Below, one piece after another: positions 16,724 to 25,999 of a stretch of 64,000 nucleotides of DNA. A program made the position numbers and the translations under genes. Under the pieces are notes generated by a model. The model was not told the DNA's origin, made no database searches, and saw only the letters and a list, made by a program, of their open reading frames with translations. Every line of letters starts with the position of its first letter. The first letter of the stretch is position 1. The stretch is from Verrucomicrobiia bacterium (lineage in GTDB: Bacteria > Verrucomicrobiota > Verrucomicrobiia > Verrucomicrobiales > DEV007), in contig JAGRPB010000001.1 in NCBI GenBank assembly GCA_020439945.1, positions 1-64,000 on the forward strand, read 5' to 3'.

Positions 16724-18157
16724 ATGTGTGCGGTAAAGTTGTCATTGGCATCAATTTGCTTCTTCACATCGTTGATATCGGGGCTGGCAATTGAAAAGCC
16801 CAACGTCGTTTTCCTCATGAGCGACGATCTCGGCTGGGGGGACGTCGGGTTCAATGGCAATGAAATCATCCAGACGCCACATTTGGATGAGATGGCGAGT
16901 GCGGGACTGAAATTTCAGCGATTCTACTCGGCAGCGCCAGTCTGTTCGCCGACGCGCGGCAGTGTGGTGACGGGGCGGCATCCGTTTCGATACGGAATCT
17001 ACTTTGCCAATGTCGGCCACATGAAGGGGGAGGAGTTTACGCTCTATGAGGCCTTGAAATCGAAGGGATATGCGACGGGCCATTTCGGGAAATGGCATCT
17101 CGGGACTTTGACCACTGAGATCGCTGACGCCAATCGGGGGAAACCGGGAAACACGAGAGACTACTCGGCTCCCTGGCATCATGGAGTGGACACTTGCCTG
17201 GTGACGGAATCGAAAGTGCCTACCTGGGATCCGATGCTGGTTCCGAAATCCATCAAAAGTCGGAAAAACGGTTGGTTGCCTCTCGAAAAAAAACAGGTGG
17301 CGGATTTCTACGGCACTCACTACTGGAAAGGTGAGAACCAACCGGTTCCCATCGATTCTTCCGATCTGCGGGGTGATGATTCCATGGTGATCATGAATGC
17401 CGCCCTGGATTTCATCACCGGTGCGGTGAAGTCCGGCCAGCCATTTTTTTCCGTCATCTGGTTTCATGCCCCTCATTTGCCGGTGGTGGCAGGTCCGGAA
17501 TACCGGGCGCGGTATCCGGGCACGACTGACTACGAGGCGAACTACTATGGCTGTATCACCGCGATGGACGAGCAGGTGGGAAGACTGCGCGAAGCATTGA
17601 GGGCACTGGGAGTTGCGGAGAACACAATGGTTTGGTTTTGCAGCGACAACGGTCCGGAAGGTCAAAAAGGGAAAGCGCCGGGAACGGCGGGTTCGTTCCG
17701 GGGACGTAAGCGGGATCTCTATGAAGGGGGAATCCGCGTGCCCGCATTGCTGGAATGGCCGGCACGCGTTAAAGGTGGCAGCGCTACCGATTTCCCTTGT
17801 GGTACGATCGACTACTTCCCGACCGTGATGGCGGCCGTGGGTTTTGAGGTGCCAGATCCCGATCGGCCGATGGATGGGATCAATCTGCTACCGGTGATCG
17901 ATGGCGATCTCGAAGAGCGATCGTTTCCGATGGGCTTCCAATCTGCCAAGCAGTTGGCCTGGGTCGGGCAGCGTTACAAGCTCTACTCAAAAAACGGGGG
18001 CAAGGATTTTGAACTCTATGATCTCCTCAACGACCCGGCGGAATCAAAGGATCTCGCGAAGGATCACCCCGATGTTGTCAAAAGAATGACCGGCGAACTG
18101 GAACGATGGAGGGCTTCCTGCCGGTCCAGCGATGCTGGCGAAGACTACAAAAACTGA
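16724..18157 (+). CDS. Type I (formylglycine) sulfatase, secreted
   Basis: The 477-residue protein has a signal peptide (about 1-22), the metal-binding DD pair at 34-35, and the sulfatase signature C74-S-P-T-R-G-S, whose Cys is converted to formylglycine by an FGE-type enzyme. FGKWHLG (central) and GPEGQKGKAPGTAGSFRGRK-type segments complete the family pattern. It most likely removes sulfate esters from a polysaccharide in the periplasm or outside the cell. It lies 67 bases downstream of the hydrolase-like gene on the same strand and shares the lower GC of the cassette. The FGE-domain protein at 22578-25022 could be its activator, but that protein also looks like a structural fusion. Confidence 0.92.
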   Translation: MCAVKLSLASICFFTSLISGLAIEKPNVVFLMSDDLGWGDVGFNGNEIIQTPHLDEMASAGLKFQRFYSAAPVCSPTRGSVVTGRHPFRYGIYFANVGHMKGEEFTLYEALKSKGYATGHFGKWHLGTLTTEIADANRGKPGNTRDYSAPWHHGVDTCLVTESKVPTWDPMLVPKSIKSRKNGWLPLEKKQVADFYGTHYWKGENQPVPIDSSDLRGDDSMVIMNAALDFITGAVKSGQPFFSVIWFHAPHLPVVAGPEYRARYPGTTDYEANYYGCITAMDEQVGRLREALRALGVAENTMVWFCSDNGPEGQKGKAPGTAGSFRGRKRDLYEGGIRVPALLEWPARVKGGSATDFPCGTIDYFPTVMAAVGFEVPDPDRPMDGINLLPVIDGDLEERSFPMGFQSAKQLAWVGQRYKLYSKNGGKDFELYDLLNDPAESKDLAKDHPDVVKRMTGELERWRASCRSSDAGEDYKN

Positions 18158-18176
18158 TTGGGCTTTGCGACGCCGG

Positions 18177-18578
18177 TCAGAAGCCGTGCCTGGCGAGGTA
18201 GCTGTCCATCGCCTCGGTTTCAAACCAATCCAGTGTCCACGGTTCGTCACTGAGGCCCTCTCGAAACCGGGCTGGTACCACGTAGGCCTGGGACTGAACA
18301 GGGTTGCCTGTGGCATCCAACAGGGTTACCTCGCGTCGCTCATAGAAATCATCCTCGTAGGCATCGAGTCGGGCGAGGATCTCGTCGTCCAACCCGGAAA
18401 AGATTCGGCCAGGAACTGAGGACTCCGGCCGTGACTCGATGATCCCCGGGAAATCCGCCTCGAGAACTCGAAAAATCGCATAGCCCGGCAGGGTAGCGGG
18501 CTCGCTCGGGCAATCGCACCTGGTGACGGCTCGCCAGATCCGGGGAACCAGAAGCGTGCCGTAGGCGAAAAGCGTCAT
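18177..18578 (-). CDS. Gamma-glutamylcyclotransferase-like (AIG2 type) protein
   Basis: The 133-residue protein begins with the signature FAYGTLL (residues 4-10), the phosphate/substrate loop of the GGCT fold, followed by LPGYAIFRV and an acidic segment ending YEDDFYERREV, where the family has its catalytic Glu/Asp region. It is a small cytosolic protein that may open gamma-glutamyl or related amide-linked metabolites. It is convergent with the sulfatase (19-base gap). The coding sequence contains two AACAGGGTT blocks on the plus strand; see the repeat findings. Confidence 0.85.
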   Translation of the reverse strand: MTLFAYGTLLVPRIWRAVTRCDCPSEPATLPGYAIFRVLEADFPGIIESRPESSVPGRIFSGLDDEILARLDAYEDDFYERREVTLLDATGNPVQSQAYVVPARFREGLSDEPWTLDWFETEAMDSYLARHGF

Positions 18579-18638
18579 GGGCCGGCGATAGCGCGAATCT
18601 GAGAAACAGCCAGGCTCTGTTCGTTTTCGCTGAAAAAA

Positions 18639-19988
18639 TCAGGCGGACAACGCTTTGATCACTCCGGGACTGTCCTGGAACTCTGCGCCTTCGATGGGAA
18701 CTTCGAGCCGGTCGAGCATGGTCTGCCAGACGGACGATAACGGCGTATTGTCGGCCAGTTTCAAGTGTCCCTGGTGATCGATCCCCATGGCCCGACCGCC
18801 GAACATGGCGGTCGGCAGGCGATTCTTCGAATGACCGATTCCCATCCCGCTGGAGTAAGCCATCACCGTGTGATCGAGCAATGGGCGGCCGTCGGCCTCG
18901 GTGATCGATTTCATGCGATCGAGGAAATAAGCCCAGTGGTCCTGGTAGATCGTGTCCACCTTGGCCAGTTCTTCGAGATTCTTCGGATCGTTGCCATGAT
19001 GGCTGAGTTCGTGGTAGCCCTTGGAAACTCCGAACTCGGGAAACACACCTCCCGAACTTTCCTGCCGAACCACGTAGGTGATGACCCGGGTCGAATCCGT
19101 CTGGAACGCCAGGGTCACCAGGTCATACATGAGCTTGGCGTATTTCTCGTAGACGAACTGTCCGGCAGGCAAGTTGATCGAGTAGGGATCGGCGTAACGG
19201 TCGGCGAATTTCGGGTCGACCTCGGGCTTGGGTTTCACGCTCCAGTCCTCGTCACGCTCCAGTTGTTTCTCCACTTCCCGGACGGAATTGAGATACTCAT
19301 CCAGTTTTTCACGGTCGTTGGTGCCCACCTTTTTCTCCAATTGGTGAGCGTCTTCGAGGACGACATCGAGAATGCTGCCGCGACGCCGAAATCCGGCCTC
19401 GCGGGCTTCCCGTTCTTCGGGACTGTCGACCTTGAACAGCCGGTTGAAAATGACGTGCGGATCGTTCTCGGAAGCGAGCGGCACGCCGTTCCGATTCCAG
19501 GACAGGGTTCGCAGATTCGATCCAAAGCCGGTGCCGCGCTGGATGCAGAACTGCAGCGACGGATAGCGCGTATCGCGTCCGATCACTTCGGCGGCGATCT
19601 GGTCGCAGGACACGGCATTCTGAATCGAGCCGCCCTTCTTCGCTTCGACGCCGGTGAGGAAAGTGTAGTCGCCCTGATGGCCGCCCCCGTATTCGAGGTA
19701 GGTGCCCGAAAAGACGGTCAGGTCTCCGCGGTGTTTTTCCAGCGGCTTCAGGATGCGAGGAAACGTGAAATCCTTTCCTTCATCACTTGGCTCGAACTGG
19801 CGCATGTTCATTCCCGTGCCGAAGTAGAACCAGGCCCCTCGTCGCGGAATGGCGGCGGTGGCCGCGTCGGTCGAACTCAGGGCTGATTTCGGCAACATCG
19901 CTTCCAGAAACGGAAGTGAGAGCGTGGCACCGATCCCTCGCAGTGTCGTGCGGCGGGAGAGAGGCGTTCGCGGGATGAGAAAGTTCAT
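18639..19988 (-). CDS. DUF1552 secreted protein
   Basis: The 449-residue protein has a twin-arginine-like leader (SRRTTLRGIG followed by a hydrophobic stretch) and the DUF1552 fold throughout: FYFGTGMN near 55, LTGVEAKKGG near 115, and a C-terminal MAYSSGMGIGHSKN motif. DUF1552 proteins occur in PVC bacteria and myxobacteria next to DUF1592-type cytochrome proteins, as here. The family is predicted to share the alkaline-phosphatase-like fold of DUF1501 but has no known substrate. It lies 28 bases downstream of the cytochrome gene and is probably co-transcribed with it. Confidence 0.9.
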   Translation of the reverse strand: MNFLIPRTPLSRRTTLRGIGATLSLPFLEAMLPKSALSSTDAATAAIPRRGAWFYFGTGMNMRQFEPSDEGKDFTFPRILKPLEKHRGDLTVFSGTYLEYGGGHQGDYTFLTGVEAKKGGSIQNAVSCDQIAAEVIGRDTRYPSLQFCIQRGTGFGSNLRTLSWNRNGVPLASENDPHVIFNRLFKVDSPEEREAREAGFRRRGSILDVVLEDAHQLEKKVGTNDREKLDEYLNSVREVEKQLERDEDWSVKPKPEVDPKFADRYADPYSINLPAGQFVYEKYAKLMYDLVTLAFQTDSTRVITYVVRQESSGGVFPEFGVSKGYHELSHHGNDPKNLEELAKVDTIYQDHWAYFLDRMKSITEADGRPLLDHTVMAYSSGMGIGHSKNRLPTAMFGGRAMGIDHQGHLKLADNTPLSSVWQTMLDRLEVPIEGAEFQDSPGVIKALSA

Positions 19989-20016
19989 GGGCTTTCGAGT
20001 CAGGGTTGGGGGTGGC

Positions 20017-22581
20017 TCACTTTTCCGAAAAAGCTTCCGTTTCCGCGATCCCCTTGATCAGGCTTCGGAAGGTAAGATCGTTGCTTTTCATCGTCTCGAC
20101 AAGGTGATCGATCGTGCCACGGTCCGTCGATTCGATGCTTCGGCCGAGAGCGTAGGTGAGCATCTTTTCCGCCAGTCCGCGGAGAAAGCGGTCGCTCTGA
20201 CCGACCAGGCCGGCGCGGAATTCTGCGACATTCTCGTAGGGGCGTCCGTTGGGAAACGTGCCGGTGGGATCGATCCTGGCTTCCTTCGGCCAATAGCCTC
20301 GCTCGCCATCCTGCTGGGTGCGCCACTTTCCGATGACGTTGAAATTCTCCAGAGCCAGTCCGTAGGGATCGATCCGGGCGTGACAGGCCCGGCAGCTTTC
20401 GATGGTGCGATGCTGGTCCAGCCTTTGACGCACCGTCAGGTTTTCTCCCTGGACGTTGGGTTCGACCTCGCCGGCGTTCGGCGGCGGGGGATCGGGGGGA
20501 TCGTTGAAAAGCACGTCGAGCACATACTTGCCGCGTTCCACGGGCTTGGTGCGGTTGCCGTCGCTGCCCCATTTGTGGACCGCCGCCATGCTTACCAGCC
20601 CGCCCCGGTTTGAATTCGCCGGAAGAGCGACGCGACGAAAATCGGCGCCAGACACTCCGGCAATGCCATACCAGGCGGCCAGGGTTTCATTGGCCATGAT
20701 CCAGTCGGAATCGAGGAAATCGGTGGCGGGCAGATCGTGCTCTAGTACTTCGCGGAAGAAAGCCAGCGGCTCGGCGTTGATCGACTCGTTGAGTCCGCTG
20801 TTCTCGACGGCGTAGTAATCTCGATAGAGTTGCCGGTCGATGGCGAAGCGGTCGAACTCGGATGCCTTCAGCCATTGCGTGGCGAAACCGTCGACCAAAG
20901 CGGCCGCCCTGGGGTCCGCGAGCATCCGGTCGACTTGTTCGGCTCGCGTTCTTGGATCTGACAGTTTGCCCTCCTCCGCGAGGGTGAAGAGGGCTTCATC
21001 CGGAAGCGAACTCCACAGAAAATAACTGAGCCTGGTCGCGATTTCGTGGTCGTTCAGCGGACGCGCCTCGCTTTCCTCGGATCCCTCAAAGAGCAGCAGG
21101 AAACTGGGAGAGCAAAGCGTGGCGATGACTCCGGCCTTCACTGCTTCGGGGAAAGGCTCGCCGGCCTCCATCTCCGAAGCCATGATGCCGGTGATCCGAT
21201 CGATTTCCTCTTCGCTGACCGGACGTCGAAACGCTCGTGGGAGCAGCGAACCGAATATCTCCCGGGCGTAGTCCAGTCCCCATTGGGAACGATCTTCCAA
21301 GCCCCGGGTGAAAAGTGCCCCGGTGCTCTCCGGTGGCCACTGGTCGTAGAGGGGGCCTTCGACTTCGATCCAGTCAAAAAACACGCGGGGGAAATCGTCG
21401 GTCTCGCGGCTGTCAGGTTCTGGCCGAGATTGCCCGATCATCCCTTCTGCGCCGAGGCGAGCCCGGATTCGACCGCCAGCGGTCAGGTCACCCGACTTGA
21501 TTGCGTCGTCGGCAGCCTTGCTCATCTGGGTGTTGAAATAGTTGACCCGCTGAAAGTCGAGCGGGTTCTCGAAAGCGACCTGGATCTCGTCACTTCCGGG
21601 AACGTCGAACGGCCGCGTGATCTCGATGATCTGGGGTTTCTCGAGCGTGCCGGTGACCTTGCCCGCCCAGAGATCGCCGTCGCCATTCCGAGTGAGACGC
21701 AGGTAGATGGGTTCGCCGCGGGAGCCCGGATCGGCGCCCACCCGCAGCCGGACCGTGTAGGTGCCGCGAACCGGAATCAATTGATCGTTCCAGGGATGCC
21801 GGAGCATCTGATCGGAACGCATCCCGTGATTCATCGTGATGATGCCGTCGTCCGTGACGATGGTGTCGCGACCTTCCTTGATATACTGGATACCGCCGGA
21901 GGTATCTTCGTATTCCATCCGATTTCGTCGTGTCGGCACGGGAGGCGGTCCGGTGACGATGGCCTTGTCCGCGACGACGGCGGCAACGTCGAAATACTGG
22001 GACATCAGCGAAGGGTCCAGGAGCAGCGCTTTACTGACTTTGTCGAAACCTTCCAGGGTGCCGTCCGGCGGCAGGAGGTCGGCCGGACCTTCACCCGGCA
22101 AAAAATTCACGTGGAGCAGGTCGCGCACGGTGTTGGCATACTCGGACCGGCTCAGCCGGCGGATCATGACCCGCCCCCCGGTGCTTCGGGCTGCCTTTTC
22201 AGCATGTCTCACTTCGGCGGCAATCCAGTGGGCCACGGGACCGATTTCCTCGATTGAAGGGATCGGTTCGTCTTCCGGTGGCATCTCGCCGAGATTGATG
22301 TTGTCCATCACTTCGATCCATTTGCCGAGCAACTCGTGGTCGGCAAAATCGACCGTCAACGTGTCGAGCCTGAGATCGCCCTTTTCCTTCTCCGGGCCGT
22401 GGCATTTGACGCAGTGTTTCTCGAAGAAGGGAGCGACAGTAGCCTCGTAGGTGGCGGGGTCGGCGACCAGCGGTTCATCCGCCTGAGCCTGAGTCAGGCA
22501 CAGGACAGCGGTAAGACTCGAGAGCGCGAGGCGGACGAAACTTTTCGCCTTCAAATTGCTGCCGGGATGCTGCCTTCTCAT
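20017..22581 (-). CDS. Secreted multi-domain cytochrome-like protein (PSCyt1/DUF1587/1595/1592/1588/1585)
   Basis: From the ATG at 22581 the protein has 854 residues. This start overlaps the upstream stop as ATGA, which favours it over a start 18 bases upstream. After a signal peptide there is a CVKCHG haem-binding motif near residue 60. A second CRACH motif near residue 730 lies in the DUF1588/DUF1585 end. Between them are the DUF1587 (RRLSRSEYANTVRDLL), DUF1595 and DUF1592 regions and an inserted beta-rich carbohydrate-binding-like section (about 215-390). The family is typical of PVC bacteria and is suspected of oxidative breakdown of complex polysaccharides with the DUF1552 partner. That role is inference. 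Confidence 0.9.
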   Translation of the reverse strand: MRRQHPGSNLKAKSFVRLALSSLTAVLCLTQAQADEPLVADPATYEATVAPFFEKHCVKCHGPEKEKGDLRLDTLTVDFADHELLGKWIEVMDNINLGEMPPEDEPIPSIEEIGPVAHWIAAEVRHAEKAARSTGGRVMIRRLSRSEYANTVRDLLHVNFLPGEGPADLLPPDGTLEGFDKVSKALLLDPSLMSQYFDVAAVVADKAIVTGPPPVPTRRNRMEYEDTSGGIQYIKEGRDTIVTDDGIITMNHGMRSDQMLRHPWNDQLIPVRGTYTVRLRVGADPGSRGEPIYLRLTRNGDGDLWAGKVTGTLEKPQIIEITRPFDVPGSDEIQVAFENPLDFQRVNYFNTQMSKAADDAIKSGDLTAGGRIRARLGAEGMIGQSRPEPDSRETDDFPRVFFDWIEVEGPLYDQWPPESTGALFTRGLEDRSQWGLDYAREIFGSLLPRAFRRPVSEEEIDRITGIMASEMEAGEPFPEAVKAGVIATLCSPSFLLLFEGSEESEARPLNDHEIATRLSYFLWSSLPDEALFTLAEEGKLSDPRTRAEQVDRMLADPRAAALVDGFATQWLKASEFDRFAIDRQLYRDYYAVENSGLNESINAEPLAFFREVLEHDLPATDFLDSDWIMANETLAAWYGIAGVSGADFRRVALPANSNRGGLVSMAAVHKWGSDGNRTKPVERGKYVLDVLFNDPPDPPPPNAGEVEPNVQGENLTVRQRLDQHRTIESCRACHARIDPYGLALENFNVIGKWRTQQDGERGYWPKEARIDPTGTFPNGRPYENVAEFRAGLVGQSDRFLRGLAEKMLTYALGRSIESTDRGTIDHLVETMKSNDLTFRSLIKGIAETEAFSEK

Positions 22582-25022
22582 GACTCTTCCTTGTTCCAAT
22601 CCACCGTGTAGGGAATGACGCTCGTTTTCGGCATGAGGGGTTTGAGCGCGTTCATGCCGGCTTCGGTGAGCCCGGTATCGTTTCGCGGAAGCCAGAGTTC
22701 AGTGAGCCAGGTGGCTCGTGAAATGGCGGTCAATCCATCGTCGCTGAGAGCTGCTGGAGGACGCCACCCACGTTCCACCAGGCGCAGCTTCTTCAGGCTC
22801 CTGGCGCGGGCCAGTTGTTCAAAAACGACATTCGTCAGTTCCGGGCAACGCAGCCGAAGATCACGCAACTCTGGCAGACGGGTGATCGGTCCCAGGCCGG
22901 TGCCGGTGATCTTGCGTGAGCCGAGATCCAGCGTCTCCAGCCGATTGACTCGACCCAGGTATTCCAAACCGCGGTCGGTGGCGTCGCTGTTTTCGATGTA
23001 GAGACTCTCCAGGGAAAACGACTCGGTCAGCGTCGCAAATCCCTCATCCGTGATCTGCGCTGTTTCGGAACCGATCCGAAGGCTCTGGAGACGGGGAACC
23101 GCGGCAATCGCCGTCAGGGCCTTGTCGCCCGCGTGGGTGGCTTGAAGATTGAGCGTGCGGAGTTTCGCGAGCTTCCCGAGCGGTCCGAAACCCGAGGGTG
23201 AAAACCCGGTGCAACCGTGGAGTCCCAATTCCTCCAGTTGGGTCAAGTTGCCGACAGTTAACAGGGTTAGCTCGCTGAGCAAACCCTGTCCGTTCAGGAA
23301 CAACTGGGTCAGTCCGGGAAACCGGGCGAGCGCTTTGGCTTGTTCGTCGCCAAACACCGGGTTTCCCTGGTAATTGGAAGTGAAAGAGAGCGACCGCAGC
23401 GGGCAACCCGCGAAGGCTTCGAGGAAGGAGCCGTTGGCGGACGTTTCGAAAACCTCGAGGGTTTCGAGGGATCGATTGCCGGCGAGTTGGGTCAATCCGG
23501 CGTCGGTGATGTTGCCACTGGTGCCGTAGCAGCGGAAAACCTTCAGCGTTTTCAGGTTCGACAGCTCGGCCAGTTCGGCGTCGGAAACAGTCGTCGAGCG
23601 GGAAAAACTCACACTCTCCAGCGTCGGAAGTCGAGTGAGGATCGAAAGATCGGCTTCGGACAAATCGAAGCTGCCTTTGAAATCGAGTTGGCGAATGGAA
23701 GTCGCCTTGGCAATGGCTTCGAGATCGGCATTTGTCAGCGGCGTGGTTTTTCTCGGCCCCAGCGACAGCGAGTCGATCGAGGGAACTCGGGGAAGCATTC
23801 CCAGCACCGACAGGTCGATCGGGTCGCCTTCCAGAGAGACTTGCAGGGTGAGACCGTCGGCGGAGCGAAGTTCACCTCCGGAGTTTGTGACCGCGGCCAA
23901 TGCCTCGCGTTCGCGCTCGTAGGCTTCCCGCGCAGTGGTGGAAATGTTCGGGTCGGCTTCACGAACGACGCGAAAGCCGAGGTAAGCGGCGGCGTCAGGT
24001 TCGTCCCAATAAGTTCGATTGGAGGATCGGCAGATGACGGGACCATTGTACCAACTGCCACCACGGATGGTGCGAAATCGATTCGCCTCGGTCTGGGGTT
24101 CGCTCTCGTTGACCGGATCGACCGCGATGCCGCGCGGTTGTCCGCGATCGGGCCAGTCCCAATGATGGTAGTAGGTGTCGAGCCAGAGATCGGCGCACCA
24201 TTCCCAGACATTGCCGTGCATGTCATAGAGCCCGAAATCGTTCGGTTGATACTGTCCCACCGGGGCGGTGAAAACATGGCCATCGGCGGGTTCCGTGTCC
24301 CAATCCAGCAACCATTGGCGTTCGACGGAGTGCTTCCGGTGTTTCTCCAGTTCGACGTTCCCCAGATTGGCAAACTGATGGATCTGACCGCGAGGTTCGT
24401 CGCCAAAGGAAAACCAGGTGTCGGTTCCGGCGCGACAGGCGAACTCCCATTCCGCCTCGGTCGGGAGCCGGTATTTCACGCCTTCCTTCTTGCTGAGCCA
24501 GGTAAGGAAGGCCTGGACATCCTCCCAGCTGACGCCGACCACGGGATGGGAATCGTCCTGGGGAAAGCCGGGATTTTTCCAGGTGAATTCCGGTTTCCGC
24601 TCGAAATCGTGCGATTGGTAGAGTGGCGCCTCCTCGGGCGTGGGCGACCAGCCGATGATGCCTTCGCCGTTTTTTTCCGCCGAGGTGACGTGACCGGTTT
24701 CCGCGACAAATTTTTTCCACTGACCGACCGTCACTTCGGTGGCGCCGATCCAAAATGGTTTGGTGATCCAGGTGACGTGGGCGGGCGTTTCCGGATTGCC
24801 GAAAAATTGGGCATTCACCGAAAGTGGAAAGGCCTGGGCGAGCCCCCTTTCGCGGGCGTCGGTGCCGCACACGTAGCGCCCGCCTTCCAGCAGGCGGAGG
24901 GTCATGCCGAGAGAGTTGGTTTCCGTCTCGCTATCGGCTTCCGCCAGCGAAACCAGAAACGCGAAGACAAACAAAACGGCGGTGGCGAGATGCCACCGAA
25001 CATGGCGGGGGAGAGGGGGCAT
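22578..25022 (-). CDS. Secreted FGE-sulfatase-domain / leucine-rich-repeat fusion
   Basis: I start at 25022, where a signal peptide begins (hydrophobic core about 11-25); 814 residues. Residues about 38-365 form a formylglycine-generating-enzyme-like domain (SLGMTLRLLEGG, RLPTEAEWEFACRAG, DMHGNVWEW, IRGGSWYNG, CRSSNR, LGFRVV). Residues about 400-805 contain some 12-13 leucine-rich repeats of the LxxLxxLxLxxxxITDxGL type. The FGE fold is often reused as a binding or redox module, so sulfatase activation is possible but unproven. It shares an ATGA overlap with the cytochrome gene, so the two products are made together. A diverged copy of the palindromic repeat lies within its LRR-coding part (23258-23290). 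Confidence 0.9.
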   Translation of the reverse strand: MPPLPRHVRWHLATAVLFVFAFLVSLAEADSETETNSLGMTLRLLEGGRYVCGTDARERGLAQAFPLSVNAQFFGNPETPAHVTWITKPFWIGATEVTVGQWKKFVAETGHVTSAEKNGEGIIGWSPTPEEAPLYQSHDFERKPEFTWKNPGFPQDDSHPVVGVSWEDVQAFLTWLSKKEGVKYRLPTEAEWEFACRAGTDTWFSFGDEPRGQIHQFANLGNVELEKHRKHSVERQWLLDWDTEPADGHVFTAPVGQYQPNDFGLYDMHGNVWEWCADLWLDTYYHHWDWPDRGQPRGIAVDPVNESEPQTEANRFRTIRGGSWYNGPVICRSSNRTYWDEPDAAAYLGFRVVREADPNISTTAREAYEREREALAAVTNSGGELRSADGLTLQVSLEGDPIDLSVLGMLPRVPSIDSLSLGPRKTTPLTNADLEAIAKATSIRQLDFKGSFDLSEADLSILTRLPTLESVSFSRSTTVSDAELAELSNLKTLKVFRCYGTSGNITDAGLTQLAGNRSLETLEVFETSANGSFLEAFAGCPLRSLSFTSNYQGNPVFGDEQAKALARFPGLTQLFLNGQGLLSELTLLTVGNLTQLEELGLHGCTGFSPSGFGPLGKLAKLRTLNLQATHAGDKALTAIAAVPRLQSLRIGSETAQITDEGFATLTESFSLESLYIENSDATDRGLEYLGRVNRLETLDLGSRKITGTGLGPITRLPELRDLRLRCPELTNVVFEQLARARSLKKLRLVERGWRPPAALSDDGLTAISRATWLTELWLPRNDTGLTEAGMNALKPLMPKTSVIPYTVDWNKEES

Positions 25023-25099
25023 GAATCGATACCCGTGGAAGGTGCCAGAAAGCCATCGAAGGCTCAAGATCAGAACGGCATTGCCGAACCGAGTCCGCG

Positions 25100-25999
25100 C
25101 TATTTGCGAGGCATCAAATACTGCCGGAAGAATTCGAGCACCTGTGCTTTCACTTCGTCGGTCTGAAATTCTTTGCCACCGTGTCCGGCGCCTTCGACGA
25201 TGTGAAAAGTCGACGGCACACTGGCGGAGAGGAGTTTTTCGTGCAGCTTGCGACTCTGTTCCAAAGGAACACCGGGGTCGGCGCTACCATGCATGATCAG
25301 AAACGGAGCATCACCAGCCGAGACCTGATCCAGCGCGCTGGCGTCGCGGGCCTTTTCCGGAACGTCGCGCACGGTGGTGCCGAGGAGTTTGGCGCCGTTG
25401 GATTGGGAGACCTGTTCCAGGGTGCGTTTTTCACTGACCACATTCGGCGGCATGGAGAGCAGTTCGCTGGGGCCGAACCAATCGCAGACCGCCTGGACGC
25501 GGCTGGAGGTTTTTTCTTCGCCCGGATAGGTTCGCGTGCCCATCAGCGCCACCAGGTGACCGCCCGCGGAGGATCCCCACGCACCGATGTGTTCGGGATC
25601 GAGATCGTAGGGTTCCGAATTTTCGCGAAGCCAGCGGACGGCGGCGTAGCAATCGTCGATCTGGGCCGGCCACTGGGCGATGTCGGTAAGTCGATAGTCG
25701 ATGGAGGCAACGGCAAATCCCTCGGTCGCCAACCAACTGGCGGGGCATCGATCTTTGCTGCCGTTCAACCAACCCCCGCCATGCACCCACACCACGACCG
25801 GAAGCGCCGCACCCGATTCCCGTTTTTCAGGTCGGTAGAGGTCGAGCTTCAGAGAGACGCCATCGTGAACGGCATATTCCAGGTCGCGTGCCACTTCGAC
25901 GCCCTCTGGAGGCTCTGGCACTTTTTTCGGCTTGGGCTGCTGAGCGAAGCCAACGCTCGTGAATCCCAGGACAATGGGCAAAAGAACGAACCGTTTCAT
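25100..25999 (-). CDS. Secreted alpha/beta-hydrolase esterase (BD-FAE-like)
   Basis: The 299-residue protein has a signal peptide (1-19, ending GFAQ), the oxyanion motif HGGGW near 94 and the nucleophile elbow GSSAGG near 167. The acid and base follow in GSADPGVP and EGAGHGG near the C-terminus. These are the features of the esterase/lipase family that includes bifunctional feruloyl/acetyl-xylan esterases common in PVC and Bacteroidetes polysaccharide loci. It likely de-esterifies a carbohydrate in the periplasm. It lies 77 bases upstream of the FGE-LRR gene and 47 bases downstream of purT, on the same strand. Confidence 0.9.
   Translation of the reverse strand: MKRFVLLPIVLGFTSVGFAQQPKPKKVPEPPEGVEVARDLEYAVHDGVSLKLDLYRPEKRESGAALPVVVWVHGGGWLNGSKDRCPASWLATEGFAVASIDYRLTDIAQWPAQIDDCYAAVRWLRENSEPYDLDPEHIGAWGSSAGGHLVALMGTRTYPGEEKTSSRVQAVCDWFGPSELLSMPPNVVSEKRTLEQVSQSNGAKLLGTTVRDVPEKARDASALDQVSAGDAPFLIMHGSADPGVPLEQSRKLHEKLLSASVPSTFHIVEGAGHGGKEFQTDEVKAQVLEFFRQYLMPRK

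Noticed and set aside
18294-18335. Two AACAGGGTT blocks that could be a repeat copy in the cyclotransferase gene
   Set aside because: The full core is absent and the codons fit the expected protein family, so chance is not excluded; mentioned only as support for the intragenic copy.
23340-25166. 608-codon open frame opposite the FGE-LRR gene
   Set aside because: Composition is Gly/Arg/Phe-rich with no domain; the minus-strand FGE and LRR motifs are clear.
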